The translations under genes were made by a program, and so were the position numbers. A DNA stretch of 7,640 bases from CAYURR01 sp964446745 (GTDB lineage Bacteria; Bacillota; Clostridia; Lachnospirales; WQUN01). Shown piece after piece: positions 1-6,447 of this stretch (its first letter is position 1; the number at the start of each line of letters is the position of its first letter). The notes beneath the pieces were generated by a model. The model saw only the letters and a list, made by a program, of their open reading frames with translations, ran no database searches and was not told the origin of the DNA. The DNA is taken from NCBI GenBank assembly GCA_964446745.1, contig CAYURR010000144.1, forward strand, positions 1 through 7,640, given 5' to 3'.

Positions 1-2
1 TA

Positions 3-1067
3 GCAAACAGTATGATTCAAAAGGATCCCGGCGTTATAGTCGGGCCTATTTCGCGTTTTCTGGGTTTTATTATTGATATCGTTTTCAATGTTATTTCTCC
101 GTTAACACAGAAACACTCACTTGGCATATCTATAATACTACTGACTATTATAGTCAGGTTTTTGATGCTTCCGCTAGCCGTAAAGTCCCAAAAGTCTATG
201 ATGGCTATGCAAAAGCTTACTCCCGAAATGGAGAAGATCAAGAGCAAATACGGCAACAGCAAGGATCCGGAAATACAAAAAAAGATGAATATGGAGATCC
301 AAGCCCTTTATGCCAAGCATAAGGTCAATCCGTTGAGCGGTTGTCTGCCGTTGTTTATACAGCTACCGATTTTTTTTGCATTGACCTATTTAATGAACCA
401 GAGCTTCCTGTTCGTCGCAAAACTCGGACAGTTATACAGTGAACTCGCTACGCGTATCCTTGCGGTGCCCGGCTTTTCATATGTCATGGGGCATTCCGCA
501 TATCCGGGTATACCGCGTGGTTTTGTGCCGTCCTTTCGTCGGCTCCTGAATGAACTCTCATCTAACCATATCCCTAAGGGCATGGAGATCGTCCTTACCG
601 ATGGCAATAATCTCCAAAAGATCTTAAACAAGCTCACGCTCACCGAGTGGTCTCAGCTCTTTTCATCGTTGAAGCGTATAATGGACCCCGGCGATTTTAC
701 ACGTCTATTTAGTGTTTTCGAACAAAAACAAGCCGTTGAGTTATTCTTCGGGCTCAATCTGTTGGAACCGGCCGGCCTGATGTTTCCGGGTATATTGATC
801 CCATTGCTGGCTGCTCTGACTACGTTTTTGACCTCTTACCTGAGCATGAAGATGACCCCCCAGCCCAATAACAGCGATAACCCCGCCGCAGGCATGCAGC
901 AAAAGGTCATGCTTTTTGCGATGCCTATCATGATGGGCTTTTTTACTATCAGCTATCCGTCCGGCGTCGGTCTGTACTGGATCACCAGCAGCGTCTTCCA
1001 GGTTGTACAGCAGTTTGTCTTGAATAAACGATATGGAGTGCATCTATCCTTTAAAAAGGAGGCTTAA
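3..1067 (+). CDS. yidC: YidC/Oxa1-family membrane protein insertase (probably 5' partial)
   Basis: Inserts and folds proteins in the cytoplasmic membrane, alone or with SecYEG. Numbering is from the ATG at 12. Visible are a first membrane segment (about 34-55) with the conserved groove arginine R49, a charged cytoplasmic hairpin loop (about 56-105), the family signature starting NPLSGCLPLFIQLPIFF (106-122), and further hydrophobic segments near 256-276, 300-316 and 318-336, ending with a basic tail. The ATG at 12 has no Shine-Dalgarno sequence and the frame is open to the window edge, so the true start may lie upstream; a lipoprotein signal or first residues may be missing. The loop between the second and third membrane segments, expected outside the cell, is roughly 100 residues longer than in Bacillus SpoIIIJ. 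First gene of the visible operon; jag follows after 7 bases, a pairing typical of Firmicutes. Confidence 0.94.
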   Translation, partial: ANSMIQKDPGVIVGPISRFLGFIIDIVFNVISPLTQKHSLGISIILLTIIVRFLMLPLAVKSQKSMMAMQKLTPEMEKIKSKYGNSKDPEIQKKMNMEIQALYAKHKVNPLSGCLPLFIQLPIFFALTYLMNQSFLFVAKLGQLYSELATRILAVPGFSYVMGHSAYPGIPRGFVPSFRRLLNELSSNHIPKGMEIVLTDGNNLQKILNKLTLTEWSQLFSSLKRIMDPGDFTRLFSVFEQKQAVELFFGLNLLEPAGLMFPGILIPLLAALTTFLTSYLSMKMTPQPNNSDNPAAGMQQKVMLFAMPIMMGFFTISYPSGVGLYWITSSVFQVVQQFVLNKRYGVHLSFKKEA

Positions 1068-1074
1068 GTAAGTA

Positions 1075-1857
1075 ATGTCCGAAAATATAGAACTCAGCTA
1101 TTCAGAAAAGAACAGCATCGAAAAGACAGGCAAAACGGTCGACGAAGCTACTAAGGAAGCGTTAAAGGCCTTGTCCGTGACAGAGGAAGAGGCCGAGATT
1201 ACGGTTTTGGAGGTAGGCTCAAAGGGTATTTTGGGTATAGGCAGCAAACCTGCAAGGGTTTTGGTTAAGGTCAAGTATGACCCCGAACGTATCGCCAAGA
1301 ATTTTCTGCGTCAGATAGCTATCTCAATGAATCTTCCGCTTGTGATCACGACATCCCTAAAGGATCGTCATCTCGATATAAATATTACCGGTGACCACAT
1401 GGGCGTTTTAATCGGAAAAAGGGGACAAACCCTCGATTCCCTGCAATACTTGGTGAACCTCGTGGTCAATAAGGGGGATGCACCATACATAGGGGTTACG
1501 TTGGATACCGAAAATTATCGCCAACGCCGCAAGGAAACCCTTGAGTCCCTCGCGGTCAATCTCGCAAAAAAGGTAAAGGCCACCCACAAATCCGTCGTAC
1601 TAGAGCCCATGAACCCATATGAACGCCGGATTATTCATTCGGTTTTACAAGGCAACAAGTTTGTACACACATACAGCGAAGGCACCGAGCCTTATAGAAA
1701 TGTCGTTATAGCTCCGAAGGGCTACTCAAAGAGCACGGACAAGCCTACCGATAAGCCTCGCTCATACAGCAAGCCACGCAGCAAGTCATATGACAGAGGT
1801 CACGATAAAATATCAGACACGGGCTTTGATAGGATAATGGAAAAGGATTATGAATAA
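1075..1857 (+). CDS. jag: Jag/KhpB, KH and R3H domain RNA-binding protein
   Basis: Cytoplasmic RNA-binding protein (Jag, also KhpB or EloR) which in Gram-positive bacteria partners KhpA and affects cell elongation and sporulation. Three family parts are visible: a Jag-N domain at about 13-65 containing VGSKGILGIGSKPARV, a KH domain with the GxxG loop IGKRGQT (113-119), and an R3H domain at about 150-215 with R184-x3-H188 inside NPYERRIIH. The tail after about 217 is low in complexity and rich in Lys, Ser, Pro and Asp with repeated TDKP and SKPRS units, probably disordered. A strong Shine-Dalgarno sequence, AAAGGAGG ending at 1062, lies inside the end of yidC; its 12-base distance to the ATG is long, but no better start exists. 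The 3' end overlaps the first possible mnmE start by 8 bases. Total length of 260 is ordinary for the clostridial three-domain form. Confidence 0.95.
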   Translation: MSENIELSYSEKNSIEKTGKTVDEATKEALKALSVTEEEAEITVLEVGSKGILGIGSKPARVLVKVKYDPERIAKNFLRQIAISMNLPLVITTSLKDRHLDINITGDHMGVLIGKRGQTLDSLQYLVNLVVNKGDAPYIGVTLDTENYRQRRKETLESLAVNLAKKVKATHKSVVLEPMNPYERRIIHSVLQGNKFVHTYSEGTEPYRNVVIAPKGYSKSTDKPTDKPRSYSKPRSKSYDRGHDKISDTGFDRIMEKDYE

Positions 1858-3331
1858 GCATATAAACGAGCATATCAATGAATTTTCAGACCGCAGCCAC
1901 AACATGCGGTCTTTTTTATACACAACGGGCGACTATCCACAGGATACGATAGCTGCTATCTCCACCCCGCCGGGTAGGGGAGCTGTCGGTATCATACGTG
2001 TTTCCGGTGACGCCGCGATTGATATCGTCCGCAGCATTCTTAAGTCTCGCTCAAGACGAGCGCTTACTGTTTCGCATAAGATGTATTTCGGTCAGATAGT
2101 AGACAAGCGTAGAGGCGAAACTATCGTTTTGGACGAGGTACTTGTGAGCGTGATGTTCGCACCACATTCCTTCACCGGCGAAAATATGGCCGAAATTAAC
2201 TGTCACGGCAACCCTCTTATACTAAAGAATGTGCTTAACCTGTTGATAAGTTGTGGAGCACGATTGGCCGAACCCGGCGAGTTTACAAAGCGCGCATATC
2301 TGAACAATCGCATGGACCTCATACAGGCCGAGGCTGTCATGGGTCTCATTAACGCACAGACAGACCTCGCAGCCCGCAATATGGCCAAAATCCTCTCCGG
2401 TTCGCTCACAGCCCGGATCGAAGAAGCCCGCGAGCATCTCCTGTCGCTACTGTCCCATATAGAGGTTTCTATAGACTATCCAGAGTATGAAGAGATATCT
2501 ATAAACGAAGTTATCCACATTGTTAGCAAATCTTTCCACATTATTGTTAATTTATTGAACACAGCCAGCATCGGAGAGATAATCAGAGACGGATTAGACG
2601 TTGTCATTATGGGTAAACCAAATGTTGGAAAATCTACGCTGTTGAACGCACTGCTTAGGCAAGAAAGGGCGATAGTTAGCGAGGTTGCGGGCACTACACG
2701 TGATGCCATTACAGAGGCTATCGTATATAAAAATATCCTAATACGACTAACAGATACAGCCGGTTTGCGAAAAACAATAGACAGACTTGAGCAAATGGGT
2801 GTGAATAAGTCTGTGGATTATGCGGATAAGTCTGATCTGATTATCTGGGTGATAGACGGCAGCGCAGATATTGTCGAAGAAGACAGGGCTGTCTACGATC
2901 GGATTGCGGCATTGAACAAGCCCATAATAGCCGCGATTAATAAATGTGACCTTGTTGATAATGTTGATATGTCCGACAGAGATATTATGAGCATGGCCGG
3001 CATATCGTCCTTTGTTTCCATTTCCGCGAAGGAACAGACAGGCACGGATAGGCTGCTCGATGCCGTATTTGAGCAGGCTGTGGGGCCTTCCGCCTCATGC
3101 ATAGAAACAGATGAACAGGAAATAATTACAAGCATACGCCACAGGCAATCATTACAAGTTGCCTCGGATGCACTCTCACATGTCATGCGTGAGGCTGAAA
3201 ACGGCATCCCACTCGATATTTTGACTGTGGATATCTTGAAGGCCTATGACGAGCTAGGTCACATGATAGGTAAACAGACAGACGACGATGTTATCAACAG
3301 GATCTTTTCGGAGTTTTGCGTTGGAAAATAG
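1850..3331 (+). CDS. mnmE: MnmE, tRNA modification GTPase
   Basis: With MnmG it installs the (carboxymethyl)aminomethyl group on U34 of tRNAs that read split-box codons, using a tetrahydrofolate one-carbon unit and GTP hydrolysis. Numbered from 1850: folate-binding N-domain starting near DTIAAISTPPGRGA (32-45) with PHSFTGENMAEINCHG (105-120); helical domain; inserted G domain with P-loop GKPNVGKS (255-262), GTTRD (281-285), DTAG (302-305) and NKCD (364-367); and the C-terminal FCVGK with the conserved Cys490. The start is uncertain. ATG 1850 overlaps jag and has AAAAGGA only 2 bases upstream, giving about 30 residues before the conserved core, where homologues usually have a few. ATG 1904 gives a more normal length (475) but has no ribosome site and lies in a terminator-like hairpin (1888-1917). 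No other ATG, GTG or TTG is available before the core. Confidence 0.96.
   Translation: MNKHINEHINEFSDRSHNMRSFLYTTGDYPQDTIAAISTPPGRGAVGIIRVSGDAAIDIVRSILKSRSRRALTVSHKMYFGQIVDKRRGETIVLDEVLVSVMFAPHSFTGENMAEINCHGNPLILKNVLNLLISCGARLAEPGEFTKRAYLNNRMDLIQAEAVMGLINAQTDLAARNMAKILSGSLTARIEEAREHLLSLLSHIEVSIDYPEYEEISINEVIHIVSKSFHIIVNLLNTASIGEIIRDGLDVVIMGKPNVGKSTLLNALLRQERAIVSEVAGTTRDAITEAIVYKNILIRLTDTAGLRKTIDRLEQMGVNKSVDYADKSDLIIWVIDGSADIVEEDRAVYDRIAALNKPIIAAINKCDLVDNVDMSDRDIMSMAGISSFVSISAKEQTGTDRLLDAVFEQAVGPSASCIETDEQEIITSIRHRQSLQVASDALSHVMREAENGIPLDILTVDILKAYDELGHMIGKQTDDDVINRIFSEFCVGK
1888..1917 (+). terminator. Terminator-like hairpin at the jag/mnmE junction
   Basis: Perfect 8-bp stem AGACCGCA (1888-1895) with TGCGGTCT (1905-1912), a 9-base loop, and a run of six T from 1912 to 1917. 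This is a textbook intrinsic terminator in the plus orientation; on the minus strand no T run follows. It begins 31 bases after the jag stop, where a jag terminator would be expected, but it lies within the open frame of mnmE, 38 bases after ATG 1850, and it contains ATG 1904. No promoter fits between it and the conserved mnmE core, so mnmE expression seems to require read-through. Sequence is clear; function in vivo is inferred. Confidence 0.75.
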
Positions 3332-3351
3332 ACGGGAATATAAATGAAATG

Positions 3352-3362
3352 AGTGGACCACT
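3352..3362 (+). other. Short inverted repeat just before mnmG
   Basis: AGTGG-A-CCACT is a perfect inverted repeat with a one-base centre, ending 3 bases before the mnmG ATG and occupying the place where its ribosome binding site should be. No good Shine-Dalgarno sequence is present in the 34-base mnmE-mnmG gap. A two-codon frame, ATG AAA TGA at 3344-3352, precedes it. The repeat may be chance; it could also be an operator or a weak fold at the initiation site. Confidence 0.3.
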
Positions 3363-3365
3363 AAA

Positions 3366-5276
3366 ATGAAAACCTTCCAAATCGCCGTGATCGGTGGGGG
3401 ACATGCTGGATGCGAAGCCGCGCTCGCTTGCGCGCGCATGGGAATCGAGACGATAATGTTTGCGATCCAACTAGAAAGCATTGCATCCATGCCCTGTAAC
3501 CCGAATATCGGCGGCAGTTCAAAGGGTCATCTCGTAAAAGAGGTAGACGCGCTCGGCGGTGAGATGGCACGAAACATCGACAAGACGTTTATTCAGAGCC
3601 GTATGTTGAATAAGAGCAAGGGCCCGGCGGTGTATTCGTTACGCGTACAGGCCGACAAATACAAATATGCTTCTGAAATGAAACGTACACTTGATTTGAC
3701 CCCGCACCTGACATTGAAGCAGGCCGAGATAGTGGATATCCTGACAGAGACTGATGATACGAGCGGCAATAAAATTGTTACGGGTGTCGTTACAGACACG
3801 GGCATCCGTTATGCGGTTGATGCTGTTATCATTTGCTCGGGCACGTATTTGAACTCGCGATGTTTATGCGGTGATACGATTACCTCATCGGGCCCCGGAG
3901 GCAACAGAATGTCCCTAAAGCTCAGCGAAACCCTAAAGCGTATGGGTATACAGATGTACCGTTTTAAGACCGGAACTCCGGCTCGTATCTCGGAAAAAAG
4001 CATTGACTTTTCCAAGATGGAGGCGCAGAATGGGGACATCCCTGTGGAACCGTTCTCATTTGAGACAGCACCGGGGGACGTACAACGTGATCAAGCGCAA
4101 TGCTTCCTCACATACACAAACGAAAACACACATAACATCATCCGCGAGAACATACACCGTTCACCTATGTACACAGGGGTAATAGAGGGCACCGGCGCGC
4201 GTTATTGTCCGTCGATAGAGGACAAGATCGTCCGTTTTCCTGACAAGGACAGGCACCAGGTGTTCATAGAACCCGAGGGTATAGACAGCGGTGAGATGTA
4301 TGTCTCGGGCATGTCCACATCACTACCCGAAGACGTGCAGATAAAGATGTATCGCAGCCTACCGGGTATGGAGCATTGTTTTATCACACGCAACGGATAT
4401 GCCATCGAGTACGACTGCATAGATGCCACACAGCTAAAGCTTTCGCTTGAGTTTAAAGGCTACCGGGGATTGTTTTCCGCCGGACAGATAAACGGCAGCT
4501 CGGGCTATGAGGAGGCCGCCGCGCAGGGGATCATCGCAGGTATAAACGCCGCATGTTTTATAAAGAATCAACCGCCGCTGATCATAGACCGTTCAGAGGG
4601 ATATATCGGGGTGCTGATAGACGACCTGGTCACAAAAGGCAGTAACGAGCCATACAGGATGATGACATCCCGCGCCGAATACCGCCTGCTGTTGCGTCAG
4701 GACAATGCGGACGCACGTTTGACCGAAAAGGGATTTAACGTCGGGCTTATAAGCGAAGAACGTTTTAAACGCGCGACGGACAAGCAACGACTTATACATG
4801 AGGAAATTAAACGTTTAAACAGCCTAAATATCGCGCCAAGCGATGAGTTGAATGCGTTCTTGGTATCACAGGGATCTGTGCCCATCACTACCGGCGTAAA
4901 GATGTCCGATTTGATCAGGCGGCCGGAGCTCAGTTATGAGATATTGCTACCCTTTGATCCACTTTATACGGACCAGGATGCTGTGGCGTTTCCATACATC
5001 CGTGAGGTCAATACAGAGATAAAATATGAGGGATATATAAACAAGCAAATTGAGCAGGTCAAGCGTTTCAAACATCAGGAGAACATCCACCTGCCCGAAG
5101 ACATGGACTACATGGCCATAGAGGGCCTGCGTCTGGAGGCCCGTCAAAAGCTTTCGCGCGTTAAGCCCGCGAGCATAGGGCAGGCGTCGCGTATTTCGGG
5201 GGTTACGCCCGCCGATATTTCCGTTTTAATGATAGCGTTGCGGTCATACACCAAAACAACAGGCAAGGAATATTAG
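3366..5276 (+). CDS. mnmG: MnmG (GidA), FAD-dependent tRNA U34 modification subunit
   Basis: FAD/NADH partner of MnmE in forming 5-carboxymethylaminomethyluridine (or the aminomethyl form) at tRNA position 34; cytoplasmic. The 636 residues match the usual family size. Seen in order: the dinucleotide-binding motif VIGGGHAG (8-15), PCNPNIGG (43-50) holding the first conserved Cys44, KGPAVYSLRVQADK (85-98), TGTPARI (202-208), GARYCPSIEDKIVRFP (277-292) holding the second conserved Cys281, FSAGQINGSSGYEEAAAQG (370-388), the SRAEYRLLLRQDNAD stretch (435-449), and a C-terminal helical part with EGLRLEARQKLSRVKPASI (586-604), the region that contacts MnmE and tRNA. The ATG at 3366 is the only reasonable start since an in-frame TGA lies at 3345, yet it has no clear Shine-Dalgarno sequence. 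Directly downstream of its partner gene mnmE, as in most Firmicutes. Confidence 0.98.
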   Translation: MKTFQIAVIGGGHAGCEAALACARMGIETIMFAIQLESIASMPCNPNIGGSSKGHLVKEVDALGGEMARNIDKTFIQSRMLNKSKGPAVYSLRVQADKYKYASEMKRTLDLTPHLTLKQAEIVDILTETDDTSGNKIVTGVVTDTGIRYAVDAVIICSGTYLNSRCLCGDTITSSGPGGNRMSLKLSETLKRMGIQMYRFKTGTPARISEKSIDFSKMEAQNGDIPVEPFSFETAPGDVQRDQAQCFLTYTNENTHNIIRENIHRSPMYTGVIEGTGARYCPSIEDKIVRFPDKDRHQVFIEPEGIDSGEMYVSGMSTSLPEDVQIKMYRSLPGMEHCFITRNGYAIEYDCIDATQLKLSLEFKGYRGLFSAGQINGSSGYEEAAAQGIIAGINAACFIKNQPPLIIDRSEGYIGVLIDDLVTKGSNEPYRMMTSRAEYRLLLRQDNADARLTEKGFNVGLISEERFKRATDKQRLIHEEIKRLNSLNIAPSDELNAFLVSQGSVPITTGVKMSDLIRRPELSYEILLPFDPLYTDQDAVAFPYIREVNTEIKYEGYINKQIEQVKRFKHQENIHLPEDMDYMAIEGLRLEARQKLSRVKPASIGQASRISGVTPADISVLMIALRSYTKTTGKEY

Positions 5277-5312
5277 TAATTGAGACGATTCCTTCCGATG
5301 ACCGTGTACATA

Positions 5313-5337
5313 ATGGGCGGTGTTCCGTGCCGCCCAT
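5313..5337 (+). other. GC-rich stem-loop between mnmG and the unknown gene
   Basis: Perfect 8-bp stem ATGGGCGG (5313-5320) with CCGCCCAT (5330-5337) and a 9-base loop, in the 89-base gap between the mnmG stop and the start of the next gene. No T run follows on either strand, so it is not a standard intrinsic terminator. It ends 13 bases before the strong ribosome binding site at 5351. It may be a transcript-stability or processing element, or a terminator that lost its tail. Confidence 0.55.
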
Positions 5338-5350
5338 ATTAGCAGCACCG

Positions 5351-5359
5351 AAAGGAGGG
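5351..5359 (+). promoter_or_regulatory. Strong Shine-Dalgarno site that fixes the start of the unknown gene
   Basis: AAAGGAGGG followed by exactly six bases and then TTG at 5366. This is near-perfect complementarity to the 16S rRNA 3' end at optimal spacing, and it makes TTG 5366 the start in preference to the upstream GTG at 5327, which lies in the hairpin loop and has no such site. Confidence 0.85.
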
Positions 5360-5365
5360 ATCGGA

Positions 5366-5764
5366 TTGTTTGAACCGGTCAGGATACCCCACAGCACAGG
5401 ACTGTACACGACAATAATCAAGGATACCGATAAACCGTTTTTTCACACACAGAGTGCAAACAGCACCATCAAGCGCTTTATCGAAGCGCTGGCCGTAAAC
5501 GCCGAGGAAGCCAAGTGTTTCGTTAGCAAGACCTGCATGCATAATATCGATTGGGATGCATTGCGCAAGTGCTTTGAAACAGGGCAATACAAGTGCTTGT
5601 CGCCCACCGAAACGGTGATGTCGACGGAAACACCAAGGTTTTGTAAGACAAACGCGGTTCTGATACTGAATAACGATGGGCATAATATCCTGCGTCTACG
5701 AATGATAAGGGAGCCCGACAGATTTGGGCAATGGAAGATATTTAGCATAGAGAAGGAAGCATGA
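5366..5764 (+). CDS. Unrecognised 132-residue protein between mnmG and rsmG
   Basis: I do not recognise this family. The protein starts MFEPVRIPHSTGLYTTII and has no obvious signal peptide or membrane segment, so it is probably cytoplasmic. It contains four cysteines (CFVSKTC in mid-protein, plus KCFETGQYKCL) without a clear metal-binding spacing. The C-terminal part reads as beta strands rich in hydrophobic residues (NAVLILNNDGHNILRLRMI) followed by EPDRFGQWKIFSIEKEA, which resembles the end of small cystatin/NTF2-like alpha+beta domains; that is only an impression. It is a real gene on these grounds: excellent ribosome site with TTG start, position inside the operon, stop codon overlapping the rsmG start as ATGA (5761-5764), and codon use like its neighbours. 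The overlap suggests translational coupling to rsmG. An open frame on the minus strand covers part of the region but has no such support. Confidence 0.78.
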   Translation: MFEPVRIPHSTGLYTTIIKDTDKPFFHTQSANSTIKRFIEALAVNAEEAKCFVSKTCMHNIDWDALRKCFETGQYKCLSPTETVMSTETPRFCKTNAVLILNNDGHNILRLRMIREPDRFGQWKIFSIEKEA

Positions 5765-6447
5765 TTTTGAGCGTAAATAACGTGCATCATGATTTATATA
5801 CAGATATGATAAAGCAGGGCGCGGACTTGGGGATAGATATCCCCGAGTCCGCTATCCCTGCTTTTATTTTTTTCACTGAGCAATTACTCGAATGGAACAA
5901 GTCTGTAAACCTCACAGCGATCACTGAACCCGAGGAGATCATCACAAAGCACTACATAGACAGCCTAACAGTAATGAAGCATATCGAACACGGAACTGCG
6001 GTCATGGACCTCGGAACAGGTGCGGGTTTTCCGGGTATACCCTTGAAGATTTTAAGGCCTGATATCAAACTCACGCTCGTCGACGGTGTAGGTAAGCGTT
6101 TCCTATTTATCAATGCTGTGCTCAAGGGTCTCGGGATAGGGGATGTAAATTGTATACATGCAAGGGCGGAAGATCTCGCTCGTAAGGCTGAGTATAGAAG
6201 TGCTTACGACGTGGTAGTCGCTAGGGCGGTCGCGCGTTTGGACAAACTCTCGGGATATGCGCTGCCACTTGTTGCCGACGGCGGCATATTTTTGGCTATG
6301 AAAGGTCCTTCTGCGGATCAAGAGGTTGTAGAGGCCGAGAAAAAAATAAAAGCCCTCAAGGCTACGGTCGAGAACATCGAAACCGTACACCTCAAGGGCG
6401 ACATTATTCATAAGACGGTAATTATAAAGAAAAGCGTTCCTTCATGA
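5761..6447 (+). CDS. rsmG: RsmG (GidB), 16S rRNA m7G527 methyltransferase
   Basis: Methylates N7 of a guanine in the 530 loop of 16S rRNA (G527 in E. coli numbering) using S-adenosylmethionine; loss in other bacteria gives low-level streptomycin resistance. Visible are LLEWNKSVNLTAI (42-54), KHYIDSL (63-69), the SAM-binding motif VMDLGTGAGFPGIPLKI (81-97), DVVVARAVARLDKL (150-163) and FLAMKG (177-182). Length of 228 is normal. The ATG at 5761 overlaps the preceding stop as ATGA and has AAGGA three bases upstream, a little close. Two strong hairpins lie in the coding sequence: a plus-strand terminator-like structure near the start (5811-5873) and a minus-strand terminator near the end (6340-6399). 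The last 26 bases overlap the convergent HAD gene. I see no plus-strand terminator after the stop. Confidence 0.96.
   Translation: MILSVNNVHHDLYTDMIKQGADLGIDIPESAIPAFIFFTEQLLEWNKSVNLTAITEPEEIITKHYIDSLTVMKHIEHGTAVMDLGTGAGFPGIPLKILRPDIKLTLVDGVGKRFLFINAVLKGLGIGDVNCIHARAEDLARKAEYRSAYDVVVARAVARLDKLSGYALPLVADGGIFLAMKGPSADQEVVEAEKKIKALKATVENIETVHLKGDIIHKTVIIKKSVPS
5811..5873 (+). terminator. Large terminator-like hairpin inside the 5' end of rsmG
   Basis: Outer stem AAAGCAGGG (5811-5819) with CCCTGCTTT (5856-5864), 9 bp. Inner stem GCGGACTTGGGGATA (5821-5835) with TATCCCCGAGTCCGC (5838-5852), pairing throughout except that the innermost pair must open to a tetraloop; its single non-Watson-Crick position (5828/5845) is U-G in plus-strand RNA but A-C on the minus strand, which favours selection on plus-strand RNA. 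The internal loop is only C against TAT. The tail TTTTATTTTTTT (5862-5873) follows at once. It starts 50 bases after the rsmG ATG and encodes roughly residues 18-38, part of the conserved domain. About 23 bp of pairing is far beyond chance. Whether it terminates, attenuates or stabilises is inferred. Confidence 0.78.
6340..6399 (-). terminator. Intrinsic terminator of the HAD gene, antisense within rsmG
   Basis: On the minus strand, 22 bases after the HAD stop codon, GCCCTTGAGG (6399-6390) pairs with CCTTGAGGGC (6361-6352), ten pairs including two G-U, enclosing a second perfect stem TACGGT (6387-6382) with ACCGTA (6368-6363), and followed by TTTTATTTTTTT (6351-6340). The two wobble positions are valid only in minus-strand RNA; on the plus strand they become C-A and A-C mismatches, and no T run follows there. 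Position, tail and strand preference all point to a terminator for the minus-strand transcript, although the DNA is also coding sequence for RsmG residues about 194-213. Confidence 0.85.

Noticed and set aside
338..377. Eight T in a row after a weak bulged CGGT...ACCG stem in yidC
   Set aside because: Only 7 pairs with a 3-base bulge and a 14-base loop; the T run is explained by Ile-Phe-Phe codons in the conserved membrane signature, and it is not near a gene start or end.
923..944. GCCTAT-CATG-ATGGGC stem followed by six T in yidC
   Set aside because: A plausible small terminator shape, but short with a wobble pair, in a membrane segment where Phe codons create T runs; not counted with the stronger cases.
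3318..3346. Possible promoter with TATAAA before mnmG
   Set aside because: No acceptable -35 element at proper spacing.
5280..5314. Possible promoter (TTGAGA ... TACATAAT) before the unknown gene
   Set aside because: Spacer is 19 or 23 bases and the -10 match is poor.
5327..5365. GTG at 5327 as start of the unknown gene
   Set aside because: It sits in the loop of the 5313-5337 hairpin without a ribosome site, while TTG 5366 has a near-perfect one at ideal spacing.
5339..5790. Minus-strand open frames over the unknown gene
   Set aside because: They lack ribosome sites and family features, and the plus-strand gene has strong start and overlap evidence.
6273..6295. TGCCG-ACGG-CGGCA stem followed by TATTTTT in rsmG
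   Set aside because: Only 5 pairs and a short tail offset by TA, within conserved Gly/Phe codons; likely chance.
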